Assembly (NCBI GenBank): GCA_010015805.1
Contig: ML978122.1
Span: 1,956,453-2,020,452 of the forward strand
Direction of reading: 5' to 3'
DNA length: 64,000 nt
Origin: Rhizodiscina lignyota
Lineage: Eukaryota; Ascomycota; Dothideomycetes; Aulographales; Rhizodiscinaceae
Shown here: positions 23,027-34,089 of the stretch, piece by piece
Position numbering within the stretch: position 1 is the stretch's first letter
Layout: each line of letters opens with the position of its first letter
Program-made: the position numbers and the translations under genes
The notes under the pieces: model-generated
Told to the model about the DNA's origin: nothing
Seen by the model: the letters and a program-made list of their open reading frames with translations, nothing else
The model's database searches: none

Positions 23027-24521
23027 GCCCCAGGCCACAAGAAGGCAGATTCCTCGTCGTTAAGAAGTACAGCGACGTTGTGTTTGGACGTTCAGCGAAG
23101 CATCTGAGTAGATGTAGAGCTCTTTCAATTGGAGACATCAGAAAAGTATCGTGGCTTGAACTGTGGCTGACGCCACAACCTTCCCCGGCCTTCCCTGGAT
23201 TGCCCTGTCATCTCGGCAGAGATCACCGTATCTTGCTTTCACAGTTTCACTTCGCTACGTGACATTTGTCTCTATCTTCTTATACTTTTCATTTCTACTT
23301 CTTTGCGTTCCTTCAATAGGTCCCCCCCGGCCAACATATCTGCGAGAGACGTGACGCGCTGTATGACAGGCGTTCCTCGTCATCACTTGTCGAGGGAACA
23401 AAGCAATTATTTGCTCTATGTTTAACAGCTTCCAATAGGAGCTCTAACTAGCCCACTCGTTCTCCACGGCGAATTGGTAGAGAAAGATGGTTCCGGTTGA
23501 GCATGTCGCCAAGGCCCTCCTGGCCAGATAGAAATATATCGAATATTGTCCGGACCACGGGTACTGTGCATTTTCGTCAGTCTATTCGAAAACTTCATCG
23601 ACGATGTTTGAAGCGAGATGCATGGACGACTTTGGGGAGTTTGTTTCAGGATAGAAACTTTGCCCTGGAAAGGTGGTGTCACGCTGAGAGCCAGTTGGAA
23701 AGAAGGCCGAAGAAAAGAACGTGAGCAGCACGCCGGCCAAAAAATGGCAGAATTAAGAATAGACTATTATTTCTATTTCGCACATTTCCAGATGGGCAGC
23801 CTTCTGATTGATCTTCGTTCTTCAATTCACTATAGTCTGGCCCCTTTTCGTCCAACCCGGCCACATAGACATATCCAGTGTGTTTTTGATGGGCTCGAAT
23901 AACGGTATGATGAAAATATTTATAAGGCCACGCGGTACTTGGAAGGGAGATAATGAGATTTGTGGTATTGCTCATGAGACGAAAGGCCGCTTCATCGAAT
24001 CATCACTTTTGGCGCTTGTTAACAACATCCAGGCTATCCATAGCAGTGACGAGAAAGGAAGTCGCAAAGACCATGCAACGCAGAGATTACTGGAATACGG
24101 TTATACGAATACTACTACTAAGGAACAAACTGTCATCCTTCCTTTGATCTGGACTCAACCGATACGCCTATCTCCGCTTACATGATTACATCAGCGGCTA
24201 GCCTTCCTTTAGCACGCTCGTTTATGCCCTCTGCTGTTCAGCTTAACTGCAGTGTCATGTTCGTTAGCGTTGGAAGCCATCCAATATCCACTTTGCTGTT
24301 GTGCATCCGCAGAGCACAGGCTCTGCCTCAAACTCTCAGATGTACGACTCAGGAGTTGGGGCGCTTACTGTTCTCGCTCGAGAAAACCCTCCTACTTGTG
24401 AGTGAGGGCTATGAGAGACTGTAGTGGGAGCGAGATTTGCCTGAACAATCTCCGTAAGTTTGGCGCAGTTGAACAGAAAGGATGTTAATTAAACAAACGT
24501 GACACTGTCTAGGTATTCGAA
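23027..24521. other. Intergenic, SUV3 promoter side, no gene seen
   Basis: About 1.5 kb. Several frames of 60-125 codons overlap on both strands, none with a recognisable domain, splice pattern or biased composition. The part next to 23026 should hold the SUV3 promoter. I cannot support a gene here. Confidence 0.45.
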
Positions 24522-25777
24522 TCACAGCCTCTCACGTACGTTTTGCTCCTGCTGTGCCATTCGTTGCACTCTGAATAGCCGATCCCATTCCTCCTGTGGC
24601 CTATGCAATGCTTCAAAGTCCTCGGCGTTATGATCGTATGCCTTTTGCCACGTTGGATGCCGTCGCTCATAATAGGATTCAACATTCCCGCCCTCTACGA
24701 TTATTTCTCCCAAAGTGATTGCGTCGATTATGGCCGTATTCGCGGATGTTCCAGCATGATTCGTCCAGTCGTGAACAGAGTCTCCGGCGAAGACCACCTT
24801 GTGCTTCTCCAGCACCTCCGAAAGGTCTTCTCGCAATATGAGGAGGCTAACTAGCTGGTGATGGATTACCGAATTTGTATTAATGTCCGGAATGACAAAA
24901 ACACTTCTGAATGGCTCGACAAGAGGATGTGGAAGATCCGCAAGCTCCTGCCACAGCTGGGGCGGCGCAATAGTTTTGTCATGCCTTCCAGCGTACGGCG
25001 CAAACAGTGCATCGTTTTCTCCTCGTTTTCTGCGAGAATAGCCCCAGGACAGCTCAACAATTCCGCTCTTGCGATCAACATCGTAAAGCATGATGCCAGC
25101 AAGAAGATTGTCGCCCAGGCCTATTTGCACTGTCGAGTCTCCCATGGAAGGTTGCAAGGTGCGTTCGAAATCCTGAAGGCTCATGCGATAGGAACCATTG
25201 AAGAACACAGCGGGCCAATCATGTGGTATAGCTTTCGGCAGCACTGTTCTTCTTACTTCCCAATGTCAGAAATGTGCAGTAATTGGATGGAGATTTGCAT
25301 ACTAAAAGAGTGCACGCCATCGGCTGCAACGAGCAAAGTACCCTCAACCTTGATGCCGTTCGCAAATTCGGCAGTGACTCCAGTCCGATGCATCTCGAAA
25401 TTAACGAGCTTGAAACCGAATTCGACCTTTACATCACCCTGGATCATCTTTCGTAGCCTCTCCCGATTAGACCTGAAATCCTTCGAGTAGCCACTACTGT
25501 ATGCACCTGCACCATAATGCTCACCAGTGACAAGATTCGTGAGGAATGACGAGTATGAACCGTGGTTTCGATCAACAGCCACCGCTTTTCGAAAGTGGAT
25601 TTCATCTATACCCACTAGCTCGAGGAGTTTAGGGATGGTCGCTTCCCGGATCGTTAATCCAAAGCCTTGTGGTCGTTCTGCGAGAGATTGATCAAAAATC
25701 CGGAATTGCACATTATGATTCAGCAAGTGACGAGCAAGTGTAATGCCGCTGATACCAGCCCCGACAATGAGTATCAT
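24522..25777 (-). CDS. FAD-dependent aromatic-ring-type monooxygenase
   Basis: Exons 25777-25303 and 25255-24522 (intron 47 nt) give 402 residues. The ATG at 25777 begins directly with the dinucleotide-binding fold MILIVGAGISGITLARHLL; the frame continues upstream without an ATG. The second motif, LLVAADGVHSFIRR, is split by the intron and restored in phase by the chosen acceptor. The third, VVFAGDSVHDWTNHAGTSA, binds FAD. This is the group A flavin monooxygenase layout (salicylate or urate-type hydroxylases), which hydroxylates an aromatic or heterocyclic substrate with NAD(P)H and O2. The GD motif has Ser-Val where Ala-Ala is usual. The true substrate is unknown. Two transporters of nitrogen compounds lie downstream on the other strand. 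Confidence 0.85.
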
Positions 25778-27386
25778 GGCTGAACTGAAATTAAGAAATG
25801 AAAAAGAAGAAGGAAACAAAAGAATCAGGTAAACCTAAATGTAAGAATGCTTTCGACATGGTTGACGATTTGGCGAATGATATGCCCCACAGCTTCAAAC
25901 GCCGATTACGAAAGACTTGCCACTATTGAATACGAGTACGTTACTCGCAGTCAACTAAAGCTTAGGCTTCGAAGGGTCAGCAAAGCCGGGATATCTTTGG
26001 AGCGGCTGACAGAGCTGCAACATGGTGGCTCATCGTTCGGCGACATTCCAAGAACTGAAGGACCTCTTGTTACACATTCTACCGTCGTTTGGGGATTTCG
26101 AGTTAAGGTAAGTCCGTACGCCATTGAAAATAATTGTCGACAGTCATTCAACGAGAGAATCGAGGAAGAACTGAAATCATGAAAAGGCAAGATCGAAGTG
26201 CTCTACGGACCTGACGGCCGCCGTTCGAGGTGAGGTCGGGCGGCAAAACTTCGGAGAAATCATTGCAAACTCCCTATTGCGGATTAGGATAGGGCAATCC
26301 GTCTTGAACTTTCCCTCTTCTCTCACAATGCAAGCTCCTACTCACTCCCATCATTCCCTCTCCGAACCCCCTTTCCAAATACCTGCTTGATGAAGGCTTG
26401 CCTCTAGCTGTAACCTATAGCTCACCTACAAGGCTTCGCCTCCCTACCGCATCGCTTCGAGCCACCACATCCGTCCCTCAATTGCCTCACTGTCGGCTGA
26501 CAGTTTTTGATGTCTCTCGCTCACCGGCTCGCCTTCTGTTCCTTCAAGTTAGTATCCCAGCTACAAGGTTTACTCCACCAGCCCCTACTTCTATACCTCG
26601 ATCGGAGGTAATGGCTTTCGCAGGAAGGAGGAGTTTGTGTGAGAGCAGTCGGAGGTGTCTGACTACATAGCCTGGTTTAGAAACGCACCTCTGTCGCGCA
26701 CCAACTCCAGCTGCTCCCTCCGCGAAATATTTGCCGCAGACAACAAGAATCTAAAGTATGGATCTAGACTAAGTATTACATTCTCTCATTTACAAGAACT
26801 TGACAATATATTTTAGTAGATTGCGTGATCTAAGCGATATCTTCCACCATAACCACTGGACAAGAAACTAGGCCTTGCACCAGAAGCTGATAATGTAATT
26901 CACCACCGAATGGAACTCAAGGGGAACAGCCCACACATCGCGACATGTTGTATCAATTATTTGTGGATATTTCATGGTGCAAGCGATATCAGACGTTAAT
27001 ATGAAGGCAGAGTTGCCTTTGCACTCGATGCTTACACTAGGTCAATTGCCAAGTCTCAGGGCAGCAAGCACGCCTATACCGAGACCATCTGTAGGCAAGG
27101 TAGGCTCATGATTCGGCGGACCTAACGAACACACAATCCACTTCCGAAAAGGGCGGATTTCTTCCGTTGCAAATCGTTCAGTATCCACCGTCGCCCGAAA
27201 ATCTAATTTGGAGTCTTGGACCGGTGCTATGAGGTGATAACTTGCTGGAGTCGCGTCATGTTTTCGTGGGCGATAAGAGGCAAAATGCTATATTTGATTA
27301 AGAGGAAAGTATGCGTCGTCTTCATCAAAGTCTTTCATTACTCCTTCCGTCGAAGATACGTTAAGAACTGGGCCTCGATATTCGCA
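25778..27386. other. Divergent intergenic region
   Basis: About 1.6 kb between the monooxygenase and the DUR3-like gene, whose starts diverge. Frames here are short and look random. Two GATA sites near the right end are listed separately. No gene seen. Confidence 0.45.
27235..27277 (+). promoter_or_regulatory. Two GATA-factor sites upstream of the DUR3-like gene
   Basis: TGATAA at 27235-27240 and CGATAAG at 27271-27277 both fit HGATAR, the site of AreA/NIT2 nitrogen regulators. They lie 110-155 bases before the transporter start. Paired GATA sites are common at nitrogen-regulated fungal genes, but single sites also arise by chance. Confidence 0.4.
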
Positions 27387-29800
27387 ATGGCTGCGTCCGA
27401 CCTTCTCCTCAGCCAGGGCACCGGTTATGGCATCCTCATCGGGCTTGCTGTCGTCTTTTGCCTTATAATTCTTACCGCTGTGCGCATCCAGAGGCGCTAC
27501 TTACAGGAGGAGACAAACCATTCAGAAATGTTCGTATAAGTGCCAAGGTCTTCAGTCCAAGAGGCAAATCTGAGTTAATGAATCATTCTAGGTTCATGGT
27601 CGCCAACCGATCAGTTGGTGTAGGCTTGACCGCGTCTGCCGTCTTCTCAAGCTGGATGTGGATCGATGAGACCGTCTTTGCCTGCACGTACGCCTATTGG
27701 TGGGCTGTTTCAGCTCCAGTATGGTATGCGAGTGGGCTCAGCTGTCAGATTGCTTTAATGGCCTTCATGGGCATCATCGCAAAGTTAAGGGTGCCCCATG
27801 CCCACACATCCATGGAGTTCATGTGAAAACGCTATGGGAACGTAGGCCATATTGTTTTCATCGTGCTCAACTTGATCAACAACTTCTTCGGATGTGCCAG
27901 TATGATTTTGACTGCTACGCTAATATTTCAAGGAATCACGTACGTGTCCCTAATTCAGAGATATCCTAGAGGTAGTTCTAAACTTCTAATTGGCTGTGAC
28001 TTGTAATAGTGGCATGCACCCTGTTGCAGTAGCATTCATTATTCCAATAGGAGGTAAGCTATCCAGTCTTGTTGTGGCTTTGATTGCATCACTGATCTTT
28101 CAACTAGTCATGCTGTATACCGCAGTGGGCGGCCTGAAAGCGACTTTCCTGACGGACTATTTCCACACGACCATTGCTCTCATCCTTCTGATCTTTTTTA
28201 CGCTGTCGATCCTCACGAACGAGCACATTGGGGGCATCGGCGGTCTTTACGACACAGTGAAAGCTTTGGACGTTCGCATCGATGGTAACTACAAAGGCTC
28301 GCTCCTAAGCTTCAAGTCTCACAATGCAATCATCTGGGGTGTTGTTTTGCGGATCGGTAATCTTGCGTTGGTCGTCATGGTACGGTAATGCTGCTCTTCA
28401 ATATGTGAATAATTGTGGCTGACCTACCTGGGAAGGACACTGCTTTTTGGCAAAAGAGCTTCGCCTCCGAAGTTTCTGCCACGGTACCGGGTTACAACCT
28501 TGCGTCTATTGCCATCCTTGCTGTACCATGGACAATCGGCACGGTCGTTGGGCTAGCTTGCCGGGTGATTGAGCACACGCCGATCTTCGTGACCTATCCC
28601 GAGATCCTAAGCGATACTGACGTCGGCAATGGACTCGTGCTACCATATGTTTTAAAGTCCCTACTTGGCAACGGCGCCACTAAAGCTTTCTTGGTTCTTA
28701 CTTTCATGGCGGTTACCAGCACTGTCTCATCCTCAATGATTGCCGTGAGCAGTATCCTCTCATTCGACTTCTTCAAGACACACTTCAAGCCGAACGCTTC
28801 GGATCGACAAATCCTTACAGTCAGTCACCTGGGAGTGGTGGCCTACGGATTTTTGATGGCTGGCTGGACGCTGATGATGACCTACAGCGGAGCAAACGGT
28901 ATGTCTGCGCCGTGGAGGTGCCCCCCAAAATCCCAAGAATTGTATCGTAACATGTGAGCAGGCAACTGGAGCACCTACTTTTTACCTGTTGTTACCTGTC
29001 CTGGAATCTGTCCACTCCTCCTGACCTTGCTTTGGTCACGGCAAACAAAGCTCGCAGCCGTTCTATCGCCCATCCTTGGACTCGCGGGCGGACTTGGTAT
29101 CTGGCTCGGTCTGTCAAAGCGGTGGTATGGAGCCATTACCATTGCTACCACAAGCCAGCAAATGCCGTCTCTCTGGGGCTCTTTAATCTCTCTGTTCGGG
29201 CCTCTCCTCTTCTCCATCATCATCTCACTTGCTCGGCCGCAGCGATTCGACTGGCGAGAGTTCCTCAAGATGGACCTCATCGAGGATGAGACACCGAGAC
29301 TCGTGACACCAATATCCGGCCAGGGGAGCTCGTTGGCTGTGAATGAAGCGGGCGTCGCGACGGACGAAAGGAGCAAGCATCCCGAAGTTGAACTCGGAGC
29401 TGTACCACTACCGATCCCGGAACAAATGGTACGTCCAGAATTAAACGATATTCCAGTGGACCAAATCGTTCATCCCTTCGACGAGAAGACTATGCAGCAC
29501 GTCAAAAAGTGGCTGAAAATCGCAACTATCTTCTTAATTGTGAACTGGACGGTTACGGTCCTGCTTTGGCCTCTGCCGTTGCACAGAGATTATGTCTTCA
29601 GCAATGTCTTCAGCAAGTCGTTTTTCGGCGGTTGGGTGACGGTGGCTATTATATGGCAATTTTTCGCCCTCTTTGCGGTCGTAGTATATCCTCTCTGGGA
29701 CGGCAGACACGTTATTGCTAAGGCCTTCAGAGGTGTCGTAAAGGATATCAAAATCCGGAAGGGGCTAGAAGTAAATGCAAGAGCTCATGACAGCTTATAA
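27387..29800 (+). pseudogene. DUR3-like urea/polyamine sodium-solute symporter, one in-frame stop
   Basis: Six exons join in phase to 703 codons including the stop: 27387-27529, 27592-27939, 28010-28053, 28108-28379, 28436-28898 and 28962-29800. The first donor is GTTCGT, which gives SEMFMVANRSV. DUR3 proteins take up urea or polyamines with protons at the plasma membrane. Landmarks are GYGILIGLAVVF, VGVGLTASAVFSSW, AVGGLKATFLTDYFHT and DTAFWQKSFAS, with many membrane helices throughout. One TGA at 27824-27826 interrupts the frame after SMEFM and before KRYGNVGHIVF. The family usually has Arg here, so CGA to TGA is the simplest history. All splice sites and the rest of the frame are intact, so inactivation is recent, or the stop is an assembly error or allele. 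Confidence 0.8.
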
Positions 29801-30300
29801 GCAAAGTTGAGGTAAATATGGGCAAACGAGCTTGTCATCTTGGTGGCGGGCTGACACTGAAAAGCGCCGGAGAGTAGTGTATTATATTGACATAAATCGA
29901 TTAAATTCTATACATTTCCAGGTGTTGTTACGTAGAAGAGTTTGTTCAAGAGTTCGGCTCGACATAACTACCGCCGACATTCCACAGCATAAGCAATCTC
30001 ACTTCAGCGAGTATATAGTTAATACGGAAAGTATTAACTGTGCTTGCAGTTATAAGTCTTAAAACTTAAAGATAGAACTAAAATTCCAAAGACTGTGATT
30101 TTAACACCGTCGTCTTGGAGATTTCTCGCCGACTTGCAGAATGCTCTCTTATTGGCCACGCGGGTTCTCCGCCTCCGCATTCTCGACCTCTGTTGAGGAT
30201 TTGCCTCTACCACGTCTCAATTGCTGCAGGGTTTCGCGGCAATACGCCCCTAATCGCATCGTCTCTATGGCATCGTAAGCCCTACGTGATCGTACGAACA
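29801..30300. other. Intergenic, promoter of the MFS permease
   Basis: About 500 AT-rich bases between two genes on the plus strand. An open frame reaches back in phase from the permease start to 30115, but its only upstream start codon is TTG, so I kept the ATG at 30301. Confidence 0.5.
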
Positions 30301-32257
30301 ATGGCCACGACAAACGCGGCTGAACTCGAGCGCCACGACCGCAACCTCCGCGCCGCAGTCGAGGACCTTAGCCCCACGAACGATTCGCTCTCGTCCACAC
30401 ACTTGACGCCTGAATCCGATTCAGAAGCCGACGATGAAGCGCTCATCAATGATGGAAAGGGCGGGGAGGGATACGAAATGAAGGACATGCGACGGACACA
30501 ACAGGAGCGAGGAGAGGGGGTGGATTGGAGAGATCTTGCAGAAGAGCACGAGAGAGGCCTGGAAGAGGCAGAAGAAGATAGTGGTGGGCAACTGTTTACA
30601 CCAGCAGAGGAGAAGAGGGTTGTAAGGAAGTTGGATAGAAAATTGGTGGTATTTATGGCACTTCTGTACGATGCGCTCGAACCAAACAACTTCGAGGAAG
30701 GCCACTGAACAGCACCTAGGTACATGCTGAGCTTCCTCGACCGATCAAGTAGGACCCACTGACACAAATGACCTGATAAAATGGTAGCTAACGCATTGGT
30801 AACAGATATTGGAAATGCTAGAATTGCTGGAATGGAGGAAGACCTCCATTTAAGCTCTTCAATGTATGAATGGCTTCTCACAGCATTCTATATTACATAC
30901 ATCATATTCGAATGGATGACACTAATGTGGGAGTTTCTTCATTTCCTCGAATGCCAATTGACAAAATGTACTGACAGTACCAGGTACCGTCTCGTCCCAC
31001 CGCACATATACATTTCCATCTGCGTCCTCTCGTGGGGTATAATCGCATCTCTCCAATCAATCACAACCTCCTTCTACCCGCTGCTCATCATGCGCGCTCT
31101 CCTTGGCATTGGAGAGGCTGCATTCGGTCCTGGCCTACCATTTTATCTCTCCTTCTTTTTCCGTCGTGATGAGCTGGCGCTGCGGACGGGATACTTCATC
31201 TCCGCAGCTCCACTTGCGAACTCCTTTGCGAGCAGTCTAGCTTGGGTCATCACTAAGATTGGCCATGGTGGACCAATTGCTCCGTGGAGACTACTCTTCT
31301 TGGTGGAGGGGTTCCCCAGCGTTCTGGTCGCGGCATTTGCATGGAGATTCGTGCCGGATAGCCCAGAGACGATCAGGTGGTTGGACAGGAAGGACCGCAA
31401 AATCGCGACACTTCGACTGCGTAAAGAGAAGGCAACCGATAGCATCGAAGATGAGAAAGTGGGCCTGTCAGGCAAGAAGAGCAAGGGCGGCGTTAAACTA
31501 CGCGAGATTCTTGATGCACTCAAAGATCCCAAGTGCTATCTCACTGCGGTAAGTCCTCTCACTTTGTTATGCCACCTTTGAAAGCGGCTGATGAATCCAG
31601 GCCATGTTTTTCTCATGCAACGTTGCATTTTCCAGCATGCCAGTCTTCGAGCCCACAATCATCCACGAAATGGGCTATTCAGCTCTCTCGTCACAGGCTC
31701 TCTCCGCTCCGCCGTATCTCCTCTCCTTCATTATCGTGCTCTTCACCGCCTCCATGTCCGATCGATATCTCTCGCGCTCTGTCCCACTTCTAATCCACGC
31801 CTTCATATCCTGTTCGGGTTACCTGTACCTCGCGCTATCTGGCTACTTCCGATTCCCACCTCTGATCCGATATCTCGGCCTTTTCCCAGCGTGCGTTGGC
31901 TTCTTCTCGAGCATTACTATCATTATCACCTGGACTATCAATAATCAGCCGTCGGAAGGCCGCCAAGGAACCGGAATGGCGATTCTGAATGTAATTGGCC
32001 AGTGCGGTCCACTGCTTGGAACGAGGCTTTACCCTGATAGCGATGGGCCATTCTACGTTAGAGGCATGCTCGTGTGCGCAGGGTTTATGGGGTTCGTTGC
32101 TATTTTGACTTTGAGTCTGCGTTGGGTGCTTTCGCGTGCGAATAGAATGGCTTTAGCAGATTGGGGGGCGAGTGGTGAGATGGAAGCGGAGGGCGAAGGA
32201 CTCGTCGGCGGTCGCAAGCGGGTCAGAGATAATGGCCCGTTCATATACATACTATAG
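30301..32257 (+). CDS. MFS permease of the Dal5/anion:cation symporter type
   Basis: Five exons join in phase to 578 residues: 30301-30665, 30720-30748, 30806-30926, 30984-31548 and 31601-32257. The 29-nt second exon restores YMLSFLDRS. The first 115 or so residues are an acidic, hydrophilic cytosolic tail. Next comes the family start LDRKLVVFMALLYML, then the SNIGNARIAGM and YEWLLTAFYITYI segments. RALLGIGEAAFGPGLPFYLS, WRLLFLVEG and the helix 10-11 region NNQPSEGRQGTGMAI follow. This is the group of yeast Dal5 (allantoate), Tna1 and Vht1, which import organic anions across the plasma membrane. The substrate cannot be told. It follows a DUR3-like transporter, which fits a nitrogen-uptake theme. 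Confidence 0.85.
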
Positions 32258-33645
32258 AGTACGTACGTATTTACATATTGCTTAATCGTTGATTGGTGTC
32301 GCAAATAGCATGCATAACAGCGTGTCGTCCTATAAAACGGTGCTGTAAGATACCTCTTCGCAAGACAAGAACAGAGGAAATAAGCGCCTTATCGCGATCC
32401 TCGTGCCGAATATCTCGGTCAGTATCTTCCAATTTAGAGAATGGAACAAACAATAGTGACGTGGTCAGTTTCTCACGCATTTCTTAGCTCTTCTGCTGAC
32501 TTGGTGAGTGGTGAAGGCTCCCAAATTTCCTCACCGTGTCAAACGGCAAACCGTCACCTCCGGTACTAGTTAAGCATGGTGACGTCTACCACACTCACAG
32601 CAACAAGAAGACTATGACTGCCAGACGCGAGTCACTGCTTCTCTCTCACCGCCAGTGTCACAAAAAAGACAGCGCCGACAAACAACAGCCTCAACTCTAG
32701 CCCATAGAAATGGTGCCTTGCTACCGCTTCCCTTTCTGATGCCTAAGCTGCACGCTATCTGCATCTCCATCTTCCACTGAGCAGTTGCAAAACCCCTCTC
32801 TATATGTCCTATCATGTTGTAGGGCTCGCGCACCTTGATCCCCCTGCATCGTCCATCGTGGCGGAGTTCGCAAAGCTCGGTCGAGAGGTCATCCTGTATG
32901 ACGAAGGGGGGAGTTTCCGCGAGATAACGGTATATAGAGCCACTCCTAAGAAGCTTCTTTATATTGGTAAGTTATATTCGGGTTTGTTATCGAACAGCTT
33001 GCTAGACCTGTCTTACAAGCTTTACTTCTCGTTCTCGCGGAAAGAGACCTTGTTACGATTAAAGATCTCATGAACTCACGAGAAACCTCCCGGCTAGCGT
33101 CCGTACGGCATAAAAGCGCGGCGCGGCGGTCTTTACGGTACCCAAAGCCAAGTGCCACAACGCGGCCCATACGGGCTAGGCACTGCTGTAGTTGTTGTAT
33201 TCCGTGTATTTAATGGATGTAGGTACCGATGGGGATATACATGCTTTCGAGCAATACTTCATGAGGCTTCGGTAGTGTAGTTGGACGTTAAAGCTTAGAA
33301 AGCTCCGAGATAGTTGTAATGGCGTGCGTAATTATAAAATACTGAAAGTCGCCATATGCACTTACTCTCTGGCACATTGACTGCCCACCGCAATTGAATG
33401 TAGAAGGGCTAGAAAGATGCTGTCTATTACTAAACGCCTATATGTCAGTATTATATTACGGGTCAACGCCAGAAATGATATATATATACAAAAACAAACC
33501 CAAATCCACCCCAAAGAAATTGGAGAGAAGAAAAGAAAAAGGCAAAAGTTCTACACCAACCCCATTCTTAATAATGTTCATCATTAAGATGAAGGAAGGT
33601 GCAGTTGAACTAACGTTTGTATCCTCGACGAGGTATCATCCTAGG

Positions 33646-33669
33646 TTTTTTTTTTTTTTAAAAAAAAAA
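33646..33669. repeat. T14A10 homopolymer junction
   Basis: Fourteen T are followed directly by ten A, with a further run of ten A at 33681-33690. Such tracts bend DNA and exclude nucleosomes, and they slip easily, so the exact length may vary between strains. Confidence 0.8.
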
Positions 33670-33698
33670 GATCAGATAGGAAAAAAAAAATTGCAAAA

Positions 33699-33739
33699 CC
33701 TAACCACTACCGTGAGTCGAACTCGCGGTAGCAGTTAGG
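33699..33739. repeat. Imperfect stem-loop with three paired blocks
   Basis: CCTAAC (33699-33704) pairs with GTTAGG (33734-33739). TACCG pairs with CGGTA further in, and GAGT with ACTC around a CGA loop. Three-base internal loops separate the outer blocks. It is not a tRNA: no acceptor, D or anticodon arm surrounds the TTCGA-like core. Confidence 0.7.
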
Positions 33740-34089
33740 AGAAACCAGGCGAACTGATTTTTTATTGGCTGATCAAGTGTTAGTACTGTCTTTTCGGGGT
33801 TTAGCGCACCTTATTGTTAACCGCTCTCAGTTCTCGCTGCCGGTTGCGCCTAAGCAGGTCCTCAAACGCCTTTGATGAGTACATTTGAAAATTCAATATA
33901 TAGTCAAGTATAGAAAATAGCTCCCTCACATAACACCGCACGTAGAATCTATGCTTATGAGAATATTTTTGATATATGCCAATGAAATGAATCATTTTTA
34001 GACCTTTCAACCATGCCTTCTATCTTTCTGGATACTCAACCCTTTCACAGAAATATTTCGCACCACTTTCACGAAGAATCTCGTAGCAG

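Larger units (their letters stand above)
32258..34089. other. AT-rich intergenic region
   Basis: About 1.8 kb between the MFS permease and the multicopper oxidase, whose stops converge. It is visibly AT-rich with (TA)n and homopolymer runs. It holds a T14A10 run (33646-33669) and a hairpin (33699-33739), listed separately. A frame at 32804-33073 begins plausibly (EFAKLGREVILYDEGG) but becomes low-complexity, and I cannot call it a gene. Confidence 0.5.

Noticed and set aside
23808-24185. A 125-codon frame that might be a small gene
   Set aside because: No homology I recognise, no intron extension and other frames overlap; support is too weak.
27534-27591. Apparent frameshift at the first intron of the DUR3-like gene
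   Set aside because: Using the donor GTATAAG leaves the frame wrong, but the GTTCGT donor four bases earlier restores the family sequence, so there is no frameshift.
32804-33073. A frame starting like a nucleotide-binding or dehydrogenase fragment
   Set aside because: Only about 30 residues look protein-like; the rest is low-complexity and there is no supporting structure.
33699-33739. Possible tRNA because of a TTCGA core
   Set aside because: The core is the loop of a longer palindrome; no acceptor stem, D arm or anticodon arm can be drawn.
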